From the NCBI RefSeq assembly GCF_014332515.1, contig NZ_VFSD01000001.1, positions 186,001-250,000 on the forward strand: a stretch of 64,000 bases of DNA, in the 5' to 3' direction. How positions within the stretch are numbered: position 1 is the stretch's first letter; every line of letters starts with the position of its first letter. This DNA comes from Pontibacter beigongshangensis. Lineage in GTDB: Bacteria; Bacteroidota; Bacteroidia; Cytophagales; Hymenobacteraceae. Made by a program: the position numbers and the translations under genes. Below, one piece after another: positions 34,266 through 42,627 of the stretch. The notes beneath the pieces were generated by a model that saw only the letters and a program-made list of their open reading frames with translations, was not told where the DNA came from and ran no database searches.

Positions 34266-35450
34266 CTACTCTACAAACAGCACCAGGCCTTTCAGGTATT
34301 CGCCTTCGGGGTGGAAGATGGAGATGGGGTGGTCGGCTGGCTGGGAGAGGTGGTGCATGATTTTGATGGACCGGCCTGCTTCTATGGCTGCTGCCATCAC
34401 GGTGTTGTTGAATAGGTTTTTGTCTACTACCTGCGAGCAGGAGAAGGTAAAAAGGATGCCACCGGGCTTTATTTTGCGCATCGCTTCTGCGTTCAGGCGC
34501 TTGTAACCCATCAGGGCATTGTGGCGCACGTTCTGGCTTTTGGCAAAGGCAGGAGGATCCAGAATAATCACGTCGTACTGGTCTTCCTTGCCTTTCAGAA
34601 ACTCGAAGGTGTCTATGGCGAAGGCTTCGTGCCGCTCCGGTGCCTGGCTGAGCTCGGCATTCCGCTCTGTCAGCTCAATGGCTCTTTTGGAGCTGTCGAC
34701 GGAGTGCACCAGGCTGGCGCCGGCATTGAGGGCGTACACAGAAAAGCCGCCTGTGTAGCAGAAGGTATTCAGCACCGCCTTGTTTTTAACATAGTTGGCC
34801 AGCAGGCTGCGGTTTTCCCGTTGGTCAATAAAGAAGCCTGTCTTCTGGCCGCTTTCCCAATCCACAAAAAACTGGTGCTCGTTTTCGGTTACCACCGTAC
34901 CTGCCGAAGACTCACCGAACAGGTAGCCGTTCTGCGCATCCACGGGTGCCTTTGGCGGCAGCGACTCGGCACTTTTGTCGTAGATCGCCTTAAGCTTATT
35001 GCCGTACACCGCCTGCAGCGCCTGCGCAATAAGCGGTCGTGCCAGGTACATGCCAACCGAGTGTGCCTGCAGTACGGCGGTGTCTTTGTACACATCCACA
35101 ATCAGGCCCGGCACATGGTCGCCTTCGGCATACAGGAGCCGGTATACATCCGTATCGGGGTTATCGATCATGCCCAGCCTGTTCCGGAAATCGTAAGCCT
35201 GCTGCACCTTGCCTGTCCAGAAAGCCAGGACGGGTTCCACCTGCTCAAACGAGAAAATACGGACGGCGATGGAGCCGGGGGCGTAGTGGCCCATGCCCAG
35301 AAACTCGTGCCTGCTGGAATACACCTCCACCACGTCGCCTTCCTGTGGCTCTCCGTCTGCTTTTTTAATCGCGCCCGAAAACACCCACGGATGAAATCTT
35401 TTAAGTGAATGCTCTTTTCCTTTGGCTAAATATAATTTGATAATCGACAT
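34266..35450 (-). CDS. rlmI: 23S rRNA m5C1962-type methyltransferase (RlmI-like)
   Basis: A 394-residue class I methyltransferase that acts on 23S rRNA. An N-terminal PUA RNA-binding domain (LKRFHPWVFSGAIKKADGEPQEGDVVEVYS) leads to a central EEHEE-like domain and the Rossmann SAM domain with VLNTFCYTGGFSVYALNAGA, VDSSKRAIELTERN and DVIILDPPAFAKS. The catalytic cysteine is probably that of FSCSQVV near the C-terminus. Length is that of RlmI (396 in E. coli). It is convergent with rsmF, another rRNA cytosine methyltransferase. Confidence 0.92.
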   Translation of the reverse strand: MSIIKLYLAKGKEHSLKRFHPWVFSGAIKKADGEPQEGDVVEVYSSRHEFLGMGHYAPGSIAVRIFSFEQVEPVLAFWTGKVQQAYDFRNRLGMIDNPDTDVYRLLYAEGDHVPGLIVDVYKDTAVLQAHSVGMYLARPLIAQALQAVYGNKLKAIYDKSAESLPPKAPVDAQNGYLFGESSAGTVVTENEHQFFVDWESGQKTGFFIDQRENRSLLANYVKNKAVLNTFCYTGGFSVYALNAGASLVHSVDSSKRAIELTERNAELSQAPERHEAFAIDTFEFLKGKEDQYDVIILDPPAFAKSQNVRHNALMGYKRLNAEAMRKIKPGGILFTFSCSQVVDKNLFNNTVMAAAIEAGRSIKIMHHLSQPADHPISIFHPEGEYLKGLVLFVE

Positions 35451-35493
35451 TGCGTTAATTTGGAGATTTGAGGATTTGGAGATTTGAAAATGG

Positions 35494-35546
35494 AGGCAGG
35501 AGCAGGTAAAAATGGCTCACGAGTGGCTTTTTCATTAGAATAATTT
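35494..35546 (+). repeat. dispersed element, degenerate copy 14
   Basis: GGCAGGAGCAGG, GAGTGGC, then TTTTTCATTAGAATAATTTGG; the core is decayed. Just before it, at 35458-35490, are the words GGAGATTTGAGGATTTGG. Confidence 0.7.
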
Positions 35547-35574
35547 GGTTATAAGAAGCCTCTTTTTTCAGTAA

Positions 35575-35690
35575 TTCCTGCTCTGACAATCCTTTTAACG
35601 AGGCTTGGAACCTTGCCAACCTAGGGTAAACTTTCCTGGATAGCTTGCTGCCAGCTCGAGGCTGGTTCCATTTCAGGTTGCAAAAGTACG
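35575..35690. repeat. possible structured element related to the 2.1-kb inverted repeat
   Basis: Contains GAGGCTTGGAACCTTGCC and GCTGCCAGCTCGAGGCTGG around AAACTTTCCTGG, with TGGAACC and GGTTCCA as inverted words. Read on the minus strand, AGGAAAGTTTAC followed by GGCAAGGT resembles AGGAAAGTACGAGCGGCAAGAT in the element at 2064-2200. The relation is tentative. Confidence 0.3.
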
Positions 35691-35709
35691 ACAAAATCCA
35701 GTTTCGCAC

Positions 35710-36288
35710 TTAGGCTATCACCTTTAATTCTACGAGTTTGGTGTAAAGTTTTTGTACCGGCAGGCCCACCACGTTAAAATAAGAGCCTTCTATGCGCTCA
35801 ATGCCAACCATGCCAATCCACTCCTGTATGCCGTAGGCGCCGGCTTTGTCGTAGGGTTGGTAGTGGCGGATGTAGTAGTCGATCTCCGCATCGGTCAGCT
35901 GTTTGAAGTAGACGCTCGTGGTATCGTGAAACACTTCTTTAAAGTTTTCCGACAAAAGGCATACGCCGGTAATAACCTGATGGCTGGTGCCGGAGAGGGT
36001 GCGCAGCATCTCGAAGGCCTGGTCGTAAGCGGCAGGTTTGTTCAGGATCCTGTCGCCAGCCGATACGATGGTATCGGCCGTGATGAGTACCTCGCTGCCC
36101 AGGTCATCGGCGTAGGCGCCGGCTTTGTGGGAGGCCAGAAACTCAGCTACCTCAGCCGGGTGGAGGTGCTCCGGGAAATCCTCGGGCACCTCTTTCACCT
36201 TCACCTTAAATTCTAAACCAAGGCTTGCCAGCAGTTCTTTGCGGCGCGGCGAGTTAGAGGCAAGCAGAAGCGGCTGTAACAAATTCAT
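35710..36288 (-). CDS. maf: Maf-family nucleoside triphosphate pyrophosphatase
   Basis: A 192-residue Maf protein that hydrolyses non-standard or specific NTPs (dTTP/UTP type) to monophosphates. It has the family start LLLASNSPRRKELLASLGL, EVLITADTIVS, KPAAYDQAFEMLRTLSGTSHQVITGVCL and a C-terminal region with YNVVGLP-like FNVVGLPVQKL. The Met at 36288 fits the family; the longer frame runs back into DUF1015. The start overlaps the end of the upstream DUF1015 gene by 35 bases, so translation is coupled. Confidence 0.93.
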   Translation of the reverse strand: MNLLQPLLLASNSPRRKELLASLGLEFKVKVKEVPEDFPEHLHPAEVAEFLASHKAGAYADDLGSEVLITADTIVSAGDRILNKPAAYDQAFEMLRTLSGTSHQVITGVCLLSENFKEVFHDTTSVYFKQLTDAEIDYYIRHYQPYDKAGAYGIQEWIGMVGIERIEGSYFNVVGLPVQKLYTKLVELKVIA

Positions 36289-37555
36289 CTTCTTTGATAG
36301 AGCTAAATAAAAATCCACTGATTACTTTGGGGTAAAAGAAAGTCGACTTCTGGGGCATCATGGCCCCGCTGTAGCACACCCGCTTTACCTGTTCTATGGT
36401 TATTTCGTTGGTAATGAGAGCAAGCCGTGCCTTGCCAGCGTCTACCTGGCTGATGCAGGCGGTAAAGTTACGGACATAACTCAGCCCTTCGTAATTCCGC
36501 TGCTCCTCCCGGCCGATGCCGAGTATTTTTTCAAAGATGAAATAGTGCATCACGGTCAGGTCCAGCTCCTTCACCTCCTGCGGCAGGTCCCAGTCGAGCT
36601 GCGGAAGCACCTCCGGTTTAAGGCGCAGCTTGTAGGAGTTGCCGGACAAATATAACCCAAAGGCCCAGGCCTTGCCCGCAATCACTTCATTGAGCTCATA
36701 AGGGTCGGATTTGGGTGTTACTGTAAAGTATTCCTGCAAACGAGCGATAAAGGCCTCATCCGTCAGGTCTAATTGCTGCAGCACCCGGTGTGTGGGCAGA
36801 ATGCGCAGGTCGTCGGCCTCGGTGTTGGTAAAGTACATAAGGTGGTAATTGTAACCTTCCTGGCCGGTATGGGTGCCACTGTTCCGGGCAGTCATGGCCT
36901 TGCGGTAGGCCAGGGAGCCTTCGTAGCGGTGGTGGCCATCGGCGAGCAGGATCTGTTTTGGCTGCAGCGTGTCCATAAAAAGCCTGATCACGTCTCGGTC
37001 CTGAATCACGGCCAGCACATCGCGCACGCCCTGGTAATCTTCCGTTTCGTAGATTGGGGAGAGTATGGCCTCGTCGAGGTAAGGCTCCAGGCGGAACTCC
37101 GGGTCGGTATAGAGGCCGTGGGTGGGGCTGCTGTTGAGTTGTGTCTGCTCCAGCAGTTCCATGCGGTCGTTCACCGAGCTGGGGATGGTGCTCTCGTGGC
37201 GGAGCAGCACCTGCTCGCTCCAGTCGTAGGCCCTGATGTGGCAGATAAACCCTTTGCGGCAGTACTCCCGGCTGCTTCCCGGCAACCTGAAATACTGGTA
37301 GTACACATAGATGCCGGGCAGCGGGTCCTGCAGTAGCACCTGCTGCTGTTTCCAGGTATCGAGCAGGCGCGCCGCATCTGCTGCCGGCTGCTCTCCCTGC
37401 GGAACAGACAGATGAATGCTGTTGTAACTGTTCCGGTAGAGTTTCTCCCGCTGCCTTTCCGACACCACATCAAAAAGCGGAGAGGTCAGTTCATCTATGT
37501 TCAGGTGCAGCCGGTCGTTATAGCGCCAGGGCCTGATAGGTAGTATTTCTGCCAT
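36254..37555 (-). CDS. DUF1015 family protein
   Basis: A 433-residue soluble protein of the DUF1015 family, recognised by its start MAEILPIRPWRYN, the block PGIYVYYQYFRLPG and QILLADGHHRYEGSLAYRKAM, where DGHHRY is the family hallmark. No reaction is established; the family is conserved in many bacteria and sometimes lies near serine or phosphonate metabolism genes. Here it overlaps the start of maf by 35 bases, and both form a minus-strand operon. Confidence 0.9.
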   Translation of the reverse strand: MAEILPIRPWRYNDRLHLNIDELTSPLFDVVSERQREKLYRNSYNSIHLSVPQGEQPAADAARLLDTWKQQQVLLQDPLPGIYVYYQYFRLPGSSREYCRKGFICHIRAYDWSEQVLLRHESTIPSSVNDRMELLEQTQLNSSPTHGLYTDPEFRLEPYLDEAILSPIYETEDYQGVRDVLAVIQDRDVIRLFMDTLQPKQILLADGHHRYEGSLAYRKAMTARNSGTHTGQEGYNYHLMYFTNTEADDLRILPTHRVLQQLDLTDEAFIARLQEYFTVTPKSDPYELNEVIAGKAWAFGLYLSGNSYKLRLKPEVLPQLDWDLPQEVKELDLTVMHYFIFEKILGIGREEQRNYEGLSYVRNFTACISQVDAGKARLALITNEITIEQVKRVCYSGAMMPQKSTFFYPKVISGFLFSSIKEDEFVTAASACL

Positions 37556-37866
37556 CTATTTGCTGGTTGTTAGTTGTTATAGATGTCGGCATAAACCCCG
37601 GAAATCGAACAGGTTTAGCCATCTAATACAGGACACAAGACGTAGGACATCAGACACAAGATTTTTTCATAATCAGAACAAACCAAATGTCGATTTCCGA
37701 TAAGTTGTGTCATTGTCCATATGATTTGTAAGGCTGCCTGTTAATTTCGTGCCGCTCATTTTCCTGTTTCAAATCATTATTCCACCGAGCTTTCTGCCCT
37801 CATCTTAGGTTACGCCGATGAACCATGCACAACCAACGACCAACAAAAAACAACCAGCAACCAAGA
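37556..37866. other. 311-base gap with low-complexity word repeats
   Basis: Holds the word ACAAGACGTAGGACATCAG repeated with small changes (37625-37660), and AACCAACGACCAACAAAAAA-like words (37826-37860) ending at the pdxH stop codon. No gene, dispersed element or terminator stem is visible. Confidence 0.6.
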
Positions 37867-38517
37867 TCAGGGTGCCAGGCGTTTGGTTATCCAGCCGGTT
37901 TCGGTCAGTTCGTAGGCTATCCGGTCGTGGAGGCGGTCCGGCCGGCCCTGCCAGAACTCCAGGTAATCGGGGCGCAGGGTAAAACCGCCCCAGTGTGGCG
38001 GGCGTGGCACATGGCCAAGGCCTGAGAACTCGCTTGCATAACGGCGGCCGGCTTCTTCGAGTTGCGCCCGACTGCTGATTTCGCGGCTTTGCGGCGAGGC
38101 CCAGGCGCCAATCCTGCTGCCTTCGGGCCGGCTGTTGAAATATTCTTCCGATATCTGCTCCGGCACTCGCACTACCTGCCCCTCTATGCGCACCTGCCGC
38201 TCCAGCTCCGGCCAGAAGAAAGTCATGGCCGCAAACGGGTTGGCGGTCAGTTCCTCACCCTTGCGGCTTTGGTAATTGGTGAAAAAGGTAAAGCCGCCGT
38301 CAGAAATGTCTTTCAGGAGCATAACCCGGGCCGAGGGCCTGTTCACAGCATTGACACTGGATAAAACCAGGGCGGTAGGTTCGAGTACCTCTGCCTCGAT
38401 GGCCTGTTGCAGCCAGTTGCTAAACTGTAACAAAGGGTCCTGCAGAACGGAATCTTCTGACAACTCTTTTTTGGAGTAATTGGTGCGGATCGCAGCGATG
38501 TTTAGGGAAAGTGCCAT
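37867..38517 (-). CDS. pdxH: pyridoxamine/pyridoxine 5'-phosphate oxidase
   Basis: A 216-residue FMN enzyme that makes pyridoxal 5'-phosphate, the last step of vitamin B6 synthesis and salvage. It has the FMN-binding SARVMLLKDISDGGFTFFTNY, QVRIEGQVVRVP, SRIGAWASPQS and the C-terminal PHWGGFTLRPDYLEFWQGRPDRLHDR that closes the active site. Length is normal. It is a single gene with its own promoter. Confidence 0.96.
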   Translation of the reverse strand: MALSLNIAAIRTNYSKKELSEDSVLQDPLLQFSNWLQQAIEAEVLEPTALVLSSVNAVNRPSARVMLLKDISDGGFTFFTNYQSRKGEELTANPFAAMTFFWPELERQVRIEGQVVRVPEQISEEYFNSRPEGSRIGAWASPQSREISSRAQLEEAGRRYASEFSGLGHVPRPPHWGGFTLRPDYLEFWQGRPDRLHDRIAYELTETGWITKRLAP

Positions 38518-38534
38518 AGGATGGTTGGTTTTTT

Positions 38535-38565
38535 CAAAAGTAGGAAAAAATAGGCTGCCAGTAAA
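38535..38565 (-). promoter_or_regulatory. promoter of pdxH
   Basis: On the minus strand, TTTA (38562-38565), 19 bases, then TACTTTTG (38535-38542), a perfect TAnnTTTG; the ATG is 17 bases downstream of the box. Confidence 0.65.
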
Positions 38566-38645
38566 CTAATTTTAGCCTGGCTCTGAGGTACTTTATAAAT
38601 ATATAGCATAAATAATATGTTTCTGCTTAAGTATCTGGCAGGTTC

Positions 38646-38678
38646 TTTACCATATGTGTTACTATATCACTTCCTTTG
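38646..38678 (+). promoter_or_regulatory. candidate promoter of yqgE
   Basis: TTTA (38646-38649), 21 bases, then TTCCTTTG (38671-38678), one mismatch to TAnnTTTG. Confidence 0.4.
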
Positions 38679-38760
38679 CGTAAGAAATAATAAGCTGTTA
38701 ATTTAGTTGACAGCGCAGGATAAATTAAATCGCAATTTAACTAAGCGCACAAGGCATCAG

Positions 38761-39330
38761 ATGGAAGAAACCAGCGAGACAAAACCCCGCTCCGGCAGCA
38801 TCCTGATTTCGGAGCCGTTTCTGGGAGACCCCAATTTTGAGCGGTCTGTCATCCTGCTGTGCAACCACGTTGAGGAGGAGGGCACCTTTGGGCTGGTGCT
38901 CAACAAGATGTCTAACCTGAAGCTCTCCGATGTGGTGGACGTGTTCGAAAGTCCTTTCGACATGGAGCTCGGCATCGGTGGCCCTGTGCAGTATAACACC
39001 CTCCATTATGTGCACCGGGTGGCCGCGCTGCCGGATGCTGTAAAACTGGGAGAAGAGCTATACTGGGGCGGTGATTTTGAGGCACTTAGGGCTATGGTCA
39101 GTGCCGGCACCATTACCAAGGACGATATCCGGTTCTTTTTAGGTTACTCAGGCTGGACCGCAGGGCAGCTTCAGGAAGAAATAGATAAAAATGTTTGGAT
39201 AGTTAATAACAATGCTGTGAATAAATTGTTTAATTTTGAGTCGGATAGTCTTTGGAGCAATATTTTGCGCCAGATGGGCGGCAAATATAAAGTGCTATCT
39301 AATTACCCGATCGACCCACGCTTAAATTAA
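38761..39330 (+). CDS. yqgE: YqgE/AlgH family protein
   Basis: A 189-residue protein of the YqgE/AlgH family (DUF179). It has the signature GSILISEPFLGDPNFERSVILLC, the block GTFGLVLNKMSNLKLSDV and ELYWGGDFEAL with FFLGYSGWTAGQLQEEI. The molecular role is not established. The ATG at 38761 matches the family start; the longer frame from 38707 has no homologous content. The DUF349 gene follows after 30 bases, probably in one operon. Confidence 0.9.
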   Translation: MEETSETKPRSGSILISEPFLGDPNFERSVILLCNHVEEEGTFGLVLNKMSNLKLSDVVDVFESPFDMELGIGGPVQYNTLHYVHRVAALPDAVKLGEELYWGGDFEALRAMVSAGTITKDDIRFFLGYSGWTAGQLQEEIDKNVWIVNNNAVNKLFNFESDSLWSNILRQMGGKYKVLSNYPIDPRLN

Positions 39331-39360
39331 CGATATTTCGTTATACTAAAAATTGCTGAC

Positions 39361-41547
39361 ATGACAACTGAAAATAAGAATACTGACGCTACTGGTGCTG
39401 AAAATACTGAGAATCTGAATATAGACAACCAAGGAGCAGGTAAAGCGGAATCGCCACAGGAGATCCTGGAGAAACGCTTAGCAGAGTTGAATGCCAAAGA
39501 AGCAGCGCAACCCGCCAGCCCGGCAACGGACCAAGCCGCTAAGCCGGAGCAGGAGGAGCAGGAACAGCCTGACACACCCGCTACACCCAAAGAAGAACAG
39601 CCCGAGATACAGCCCACTCTCACCACAGCAGCCGAAGCCGCTTCAGTTACCGCAAAGGAAGGGGCCATGGCCGAAGCACAGGAGACGATAGAAGAAGAGG
39701 GGGTGGCAGCACCTGTGGCCGCAACTCCGGTGGAGCCCGCCGCGCCTGCTGCCGGAGCATCCAAACCTGAAGCAGGGAAGGCCGCTGCCAGTGCCGACGC
39801 ACCTCACGACGAAGAGGAGGGAGAAGAGGAAAGTGAAGCAGTGGACTACAGTACCATGTCGCTGGAGGAACTGCGCCAGAAACTTTCGGAATTGCTGAAA
39901 AGCTCCGACGCCCGCAAAAAATATAAGACCATCAACGAGATTCATCGCCATTACGACCTTAAGTTTCAGGAACAGAAAGCAGAGGCCCTGGAGCAGTTTA
40001 AAAAAGAAGGAGGCGGCGAAGAGGATTTCGATTACCATGCCCCGCAGGAGCACCAGGAACTTGAAAGACAACTGAGCACTTTCCGGGAGTCGCGTTACCA
40101 GGAGCGCCAGCAGACAGAGGAGCAGCGCAGCAAAAACCTGGAGCGCAAGCGGGAACTGCTCAACAAGCTGCGCGAGCTGGTGGAATCGGCTGAGACGAAG
40201 CATAGCGGTGAGGAACTAAAGAACCTGCAGCAGGAGTGGAAAGCGATTGGACCCGTGCCAGCCGGGGAGGCCCAGGAACTATGGGACTCTTACCACGCCC
40301 TGCTCGATATCTTCTACAACAACCGCAGCATTTTTTATGAGCTGAAAGAGCTCGACCGCAAACGCAACCTCGATGCCAAGCTGCAACTCATCGAGCGGGC
40401 CGAAGCGCTGGAGCAGGAGCCCTCTATCAACAAGGCGCTGCAGGAATTGCGTCATCTCCACGAAGAGTGGAAGAACATTGGCCCCGTGCCAAACGACCAG
40501 CGCGACATAGTGTGGGACCGTTTTATTGTCGCTTCTGAAAAAGTGCACGAGCATCGTCGTGCCTACCAGGAAGAGCGTAAATCGAAGGAGATGGAGAACC
40601 TGGCCACCAAGCGGGCGCTGCTGGAGCGCCTGATGACGTTTCAGGGCTTTAACACAGACCGCATAAACGAGTGGCGCGATAAGACAGACGAGATACAGAA
40701 ACTGAAAGAGGAGTGGGATGCAGCCGGGCTCGTGCCGAAAGAGTATGCCGAAGAAGTGAACAAAACATTCTGGGGCAATTACAAAGCCTTTTTCCAGCAC
40801 AAGAACCAGTTCTTTAAAACCCTAGACGACCAGAAGATGCAAAACCTGCGCATCAAGACGGAATTGTGCGATGAGGCCGAAAGCCTGAAAGACAGCACCG
40901 ACTGGAACTCCACGAAAGAGAAGCTGATACAGCTCCAGAAGAAATGGAAGACCATAGGCCGCGTGCCCGACAAATATTCGGACAAGATCTGGCAGCGCTT
41001 CCGTAGTGCCTGCAACGAGTTTTTCGACCGCAAGCAGGCGCATGAGCAGCAGCGCGGAGCCGAACTTGATAAGGCAGCTTCTGAAAAGATGGCGCTGTGC
41101 GACACCATAACCGCTAAACTTGCCGCACCAACCGCTACCACCTCGCTGGAGGAGTACGAGGACCTGGTGGCGCAATGGAATGCGCTGGACAAAGGCAAAC
41201 GCAGCAATCCGAAGGTGGAGGAGAAGTTCCTGGCGCTGATGGCTGACTTCCTGGAGCGTGTACCGCAGCTGTCTTTTGAGGAGCGGAACGACATGCTGGT
41301 AAGGTTGCAGGTAGACAGGCTCAGGCAGACGCCGGATGCCGGCCACAAGCTGCAACAGCGTGAGCAGACGATACGCCGTGAGATTTCACAGCTGCAAAAC
41401 GACATTCAGACGCTCAGGACCAACATCGAATTTTTTGCCCGCTCTAAAAATGCTGACAAGCTCCGTGAAGAGTACGAAGCCCGCATAGAAGAGGCGCAGA
41501 AACGGATCGATTTGCTCTACAGGCAACAGCAGGCCTTCAGAAGCTGA
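39361..41547 (+). CDS. DUF349 repeat protein with acidic low-complexity N-terminus
   Basis: A 728-residue protein. Residues 1-155 are disordered and rich in Glu, Ala, Pro and Thr. The rest is a helical array of about five DUF349 repeats, each with a core like LQQEWKAIGPVP, HEEWKNIGPVPNDQRDIVWDRF, KEEWDAAGLVPKEY and QKKWKTIGRVPDKYSDKIWQRF. The final 50 residues form a coiled coil. DUF349 proteins are known from several bacterial groups without an assigned activity. The protein is very acidic and probably cytosolic. It follows yqgE by 30 bases; 130 bases later comes the first tRNA. Confidence 0.85.
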   Translation: MTTENKNTDATGAENTENLNIDNQGAGKAESPQEILEKRLAELNAKEAAQPASPATDQAAKPEQEEQEQPDTPATPKEEQPEIQPTLTTAAEAASVTAKEGAMAEAQETIEEEGVAAPVAATPVEPAAPAAGASKPEAGKAAASADAPHDEEEGEEESEAVDYSTMSLEELRQKLSELLKSSDARKKYKTINEIHRHYDLKFQEQKAEALEQFKKEGGGEEDFDYHAPQEHQELERQLSTFRESRYQERQQTEEQRSKNLERKRELLNKLRELVESAETKHSGEELKNLQQEWKAIGPVPAGEAQELWDSYHALLDIFYNNRSIFYELKELDRKRNLDAKLQLIERAEALEQEPSINKALQELRHLHEEWKNIGPVPNDQRDIVWDRFIVASEKVHEHRRAYQEERKSKEMENLATKRALLERLMTFQGFNTDRINEWRDKTDEIQKLKEEWDAAGLVPKEYAEEVNKTFWGNYKAFFQHKNQFFKTLDDQKMQNLRIKTELCDEAESLKDSTDWNSTKEKLIQLQKKWKTIGRVPDKYSDKIWQRFRSACNEFFDRKQAHEQQRGAELDKAASEKMALCDTITAKLAAPTATTSLEEYEDLVAQWNALDKGKRSNPKVEEKFLALMADFLERVPQLSFEERNDMLVRLQVDRLRQTPDAGHKLQQREQTIRREISQLQNDIQTLRTNIEFFARSKNADKLREEYEARIEEAQKRIDLLYRQQQAFRS

Positions 41548-41608
41548 AAAATTTGTCGCTGATTTCCAAAAACTTACTCGGCGTGCAGCAAAAAAGTGGT
41601 GCCGGTAA

Positions 41609-41639
41609 TTTGCTATTTTAAAAGGAGCGGCTACCTTTG
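41609..41639 (+). promoter_or_regulatory. promoter of tRNA-Thr copy 1
   Basis: TTTG (41609-41612), exactly 19 bases, then TACCTTTG (41632-41639): a full Bacteroidota consensus promoter. The second tRNA copy has the same boxes and spacing. Confidence 0.9.
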
Positions 41640-41677
41640 CATCGCTTTAGAACACCAGGGCGCAACAAAAGAGTAAA

Positions 41678-41750
<73 letters not shown>

Positions 41751-41761
41751 CTCCTCCCAAA

Positions 41762-41797
41762 CAGAAAACCCTTCAGAGAAATCTGGAGGGTTTTCTG
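41762..41797 (+). terminator. terminator of tRNA-Thr copy 1
   Basis: A perfect 16-base-pair stem with a GAAA tetraloop (loop 41778-41781), followed by CTTTTT. The inner part, CTTCAGA-GAAA-TCTGGAG, is shared with the second copy. Confidence 0.93.
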
Positions 41798-41817
41798 CTT
41801 TTTCAGCCTTTCGCACA

Positions 41818-41863
41818 AATTTTTCTAATGGATTTTGCCCTCCGGAGCTTTCTGCTGCTGCTG
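41818..41863 (-). repeat. dispersed CTCCGGAGG element, copy 15
   Basis: Minus strand: CAGCAGCAGCAGAAAG, CTCCGGAGGGC, then AAAATCCATTAGAAAAATTT. Confidence 0.87.
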
Positions 41864-41973
41864 TCTGATCCTTGATTTAAAGTATTTCAGGATTACCTTT
41901 ACTATGGTTTCTTTGTTTTCTTTATTGCTGCCTGACTCAAACTAACAGCATGTTTAAATCTACTGAGTAGAAG

Positions 41974-42005
41974 GCTCCGGAGGCACCTAATCATTATAAT
42001 AATTC
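41974..42005 (+). repeat. dispersed CTCCGGAGG element, copy 16
   Basis: GCTCCGGAGGCACC, then AATCATTATAATAATT, without the CAG tract; the GGCACC core is the variant also found in the modules near 5.6 and 8.7 kb. Confidence 0.75.
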
Positions 42006-42167
42006 GTCACCTCTTTATCCTGGAGTCATATGGGGATTAAGAATCCTCTTCAGAGGGTTTAGGACCTAGGAAGGTTAGGAGAGGGTCAAAGGCGGGTACA
42101 CGTAACAGCGCAGGAAAGAGAAATCAGGTTAATCCTGAAATCCTTTAAATCAAGATTCAGACCACAA

Positions 42168-42218
42168 GAGCAGCCACAGCAGTAAAGCCTCCTGGGCGGC
42201 CATTTTATTAGAATAATC
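42168..42218 (+). repeat. dispersed CTCCGGAGG element, copy 17
   Basis: GAGCAGCCACAGCAG, GCCTCCTGGGCGGCC, then ATTTTATTAGAATAAT; the core is diverged. Confidence 0.78.
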
Positions 42219-42315
42219 CGCGGGTTAATCCCCAAATCCGTAATAAGTTAAGCATGTTGCCAGCCAGTTGGAGCATCAAAAACAGCAAAAAAAAACGGAT
42301 TTTCCGCCGGGGGTA

Positions 42316-42346
42316 TTTGCAAATTAAAAATCAATTTCTACCTTTG
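42316..42346 (+). promoter_or_regulatory. promoter of tRNA-Thr copy 2
   Basis: TTTG (42316-42319), 19 bases, TACCTTTG (42339-42346), identical in arrangement to copy 1. Confidence 0.9.
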
Positions 42347-42384
42347 CATCGCTTTAGAACAACAGAGCGCAACAAAAGAGTAAA

Positions 42385-42457
<73 letters not shown>

Positions 42458-42464
42458 CTCCTCC

Positions 42465-42510
42465 AAAAGCAAAAAAGCCTTCAGAGAAATCTGGAGGCTT
42501 TTTTGCTTTT
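42465..42510 (+). terminator. terminator of tRNA-Thr copy 2
   Basis: A perfect 21-base-pair stem with a GAAA tetraloop (42486-42489). The inner part is shared with copy 1; the outer part differs but keeps full pairing. Confidence 0.93.
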
Positions 42511-42524
42511 CATCCTTTCCGTCC

Positions 42525-42560
42525 GAATTATGCAAATAAAAATGCCCTTCCGGAGGCATA
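42525..42560 (-). repeat. dispersed CTCCGGAGG element, copy 18
   Basis: Minus strand: GCCTCCGGAAGGGC, then TTTTTATTTGCATAATTC; no CAG tract. It lies just after the terminator of tRNA copy 2. Confidence 0.7.
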
Positions 42561-42627
42561 CAGGGGCACAGGCTATGGAATTACCGGCTTTTTCGCTTAT
42601 TTTGGCTACTTCAATCCAAGACTCACG

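Larger units (their letters stand above)
41751..42384. other. 634-base spacer between the tRNA-Thr genes
   Basis: No gene is visible. It holds the terminator of copy 1, three dispersed-element copies (41818, 41974 and 42168) and the promoter of the second tRNA at its right end. Confidence 0.7.
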
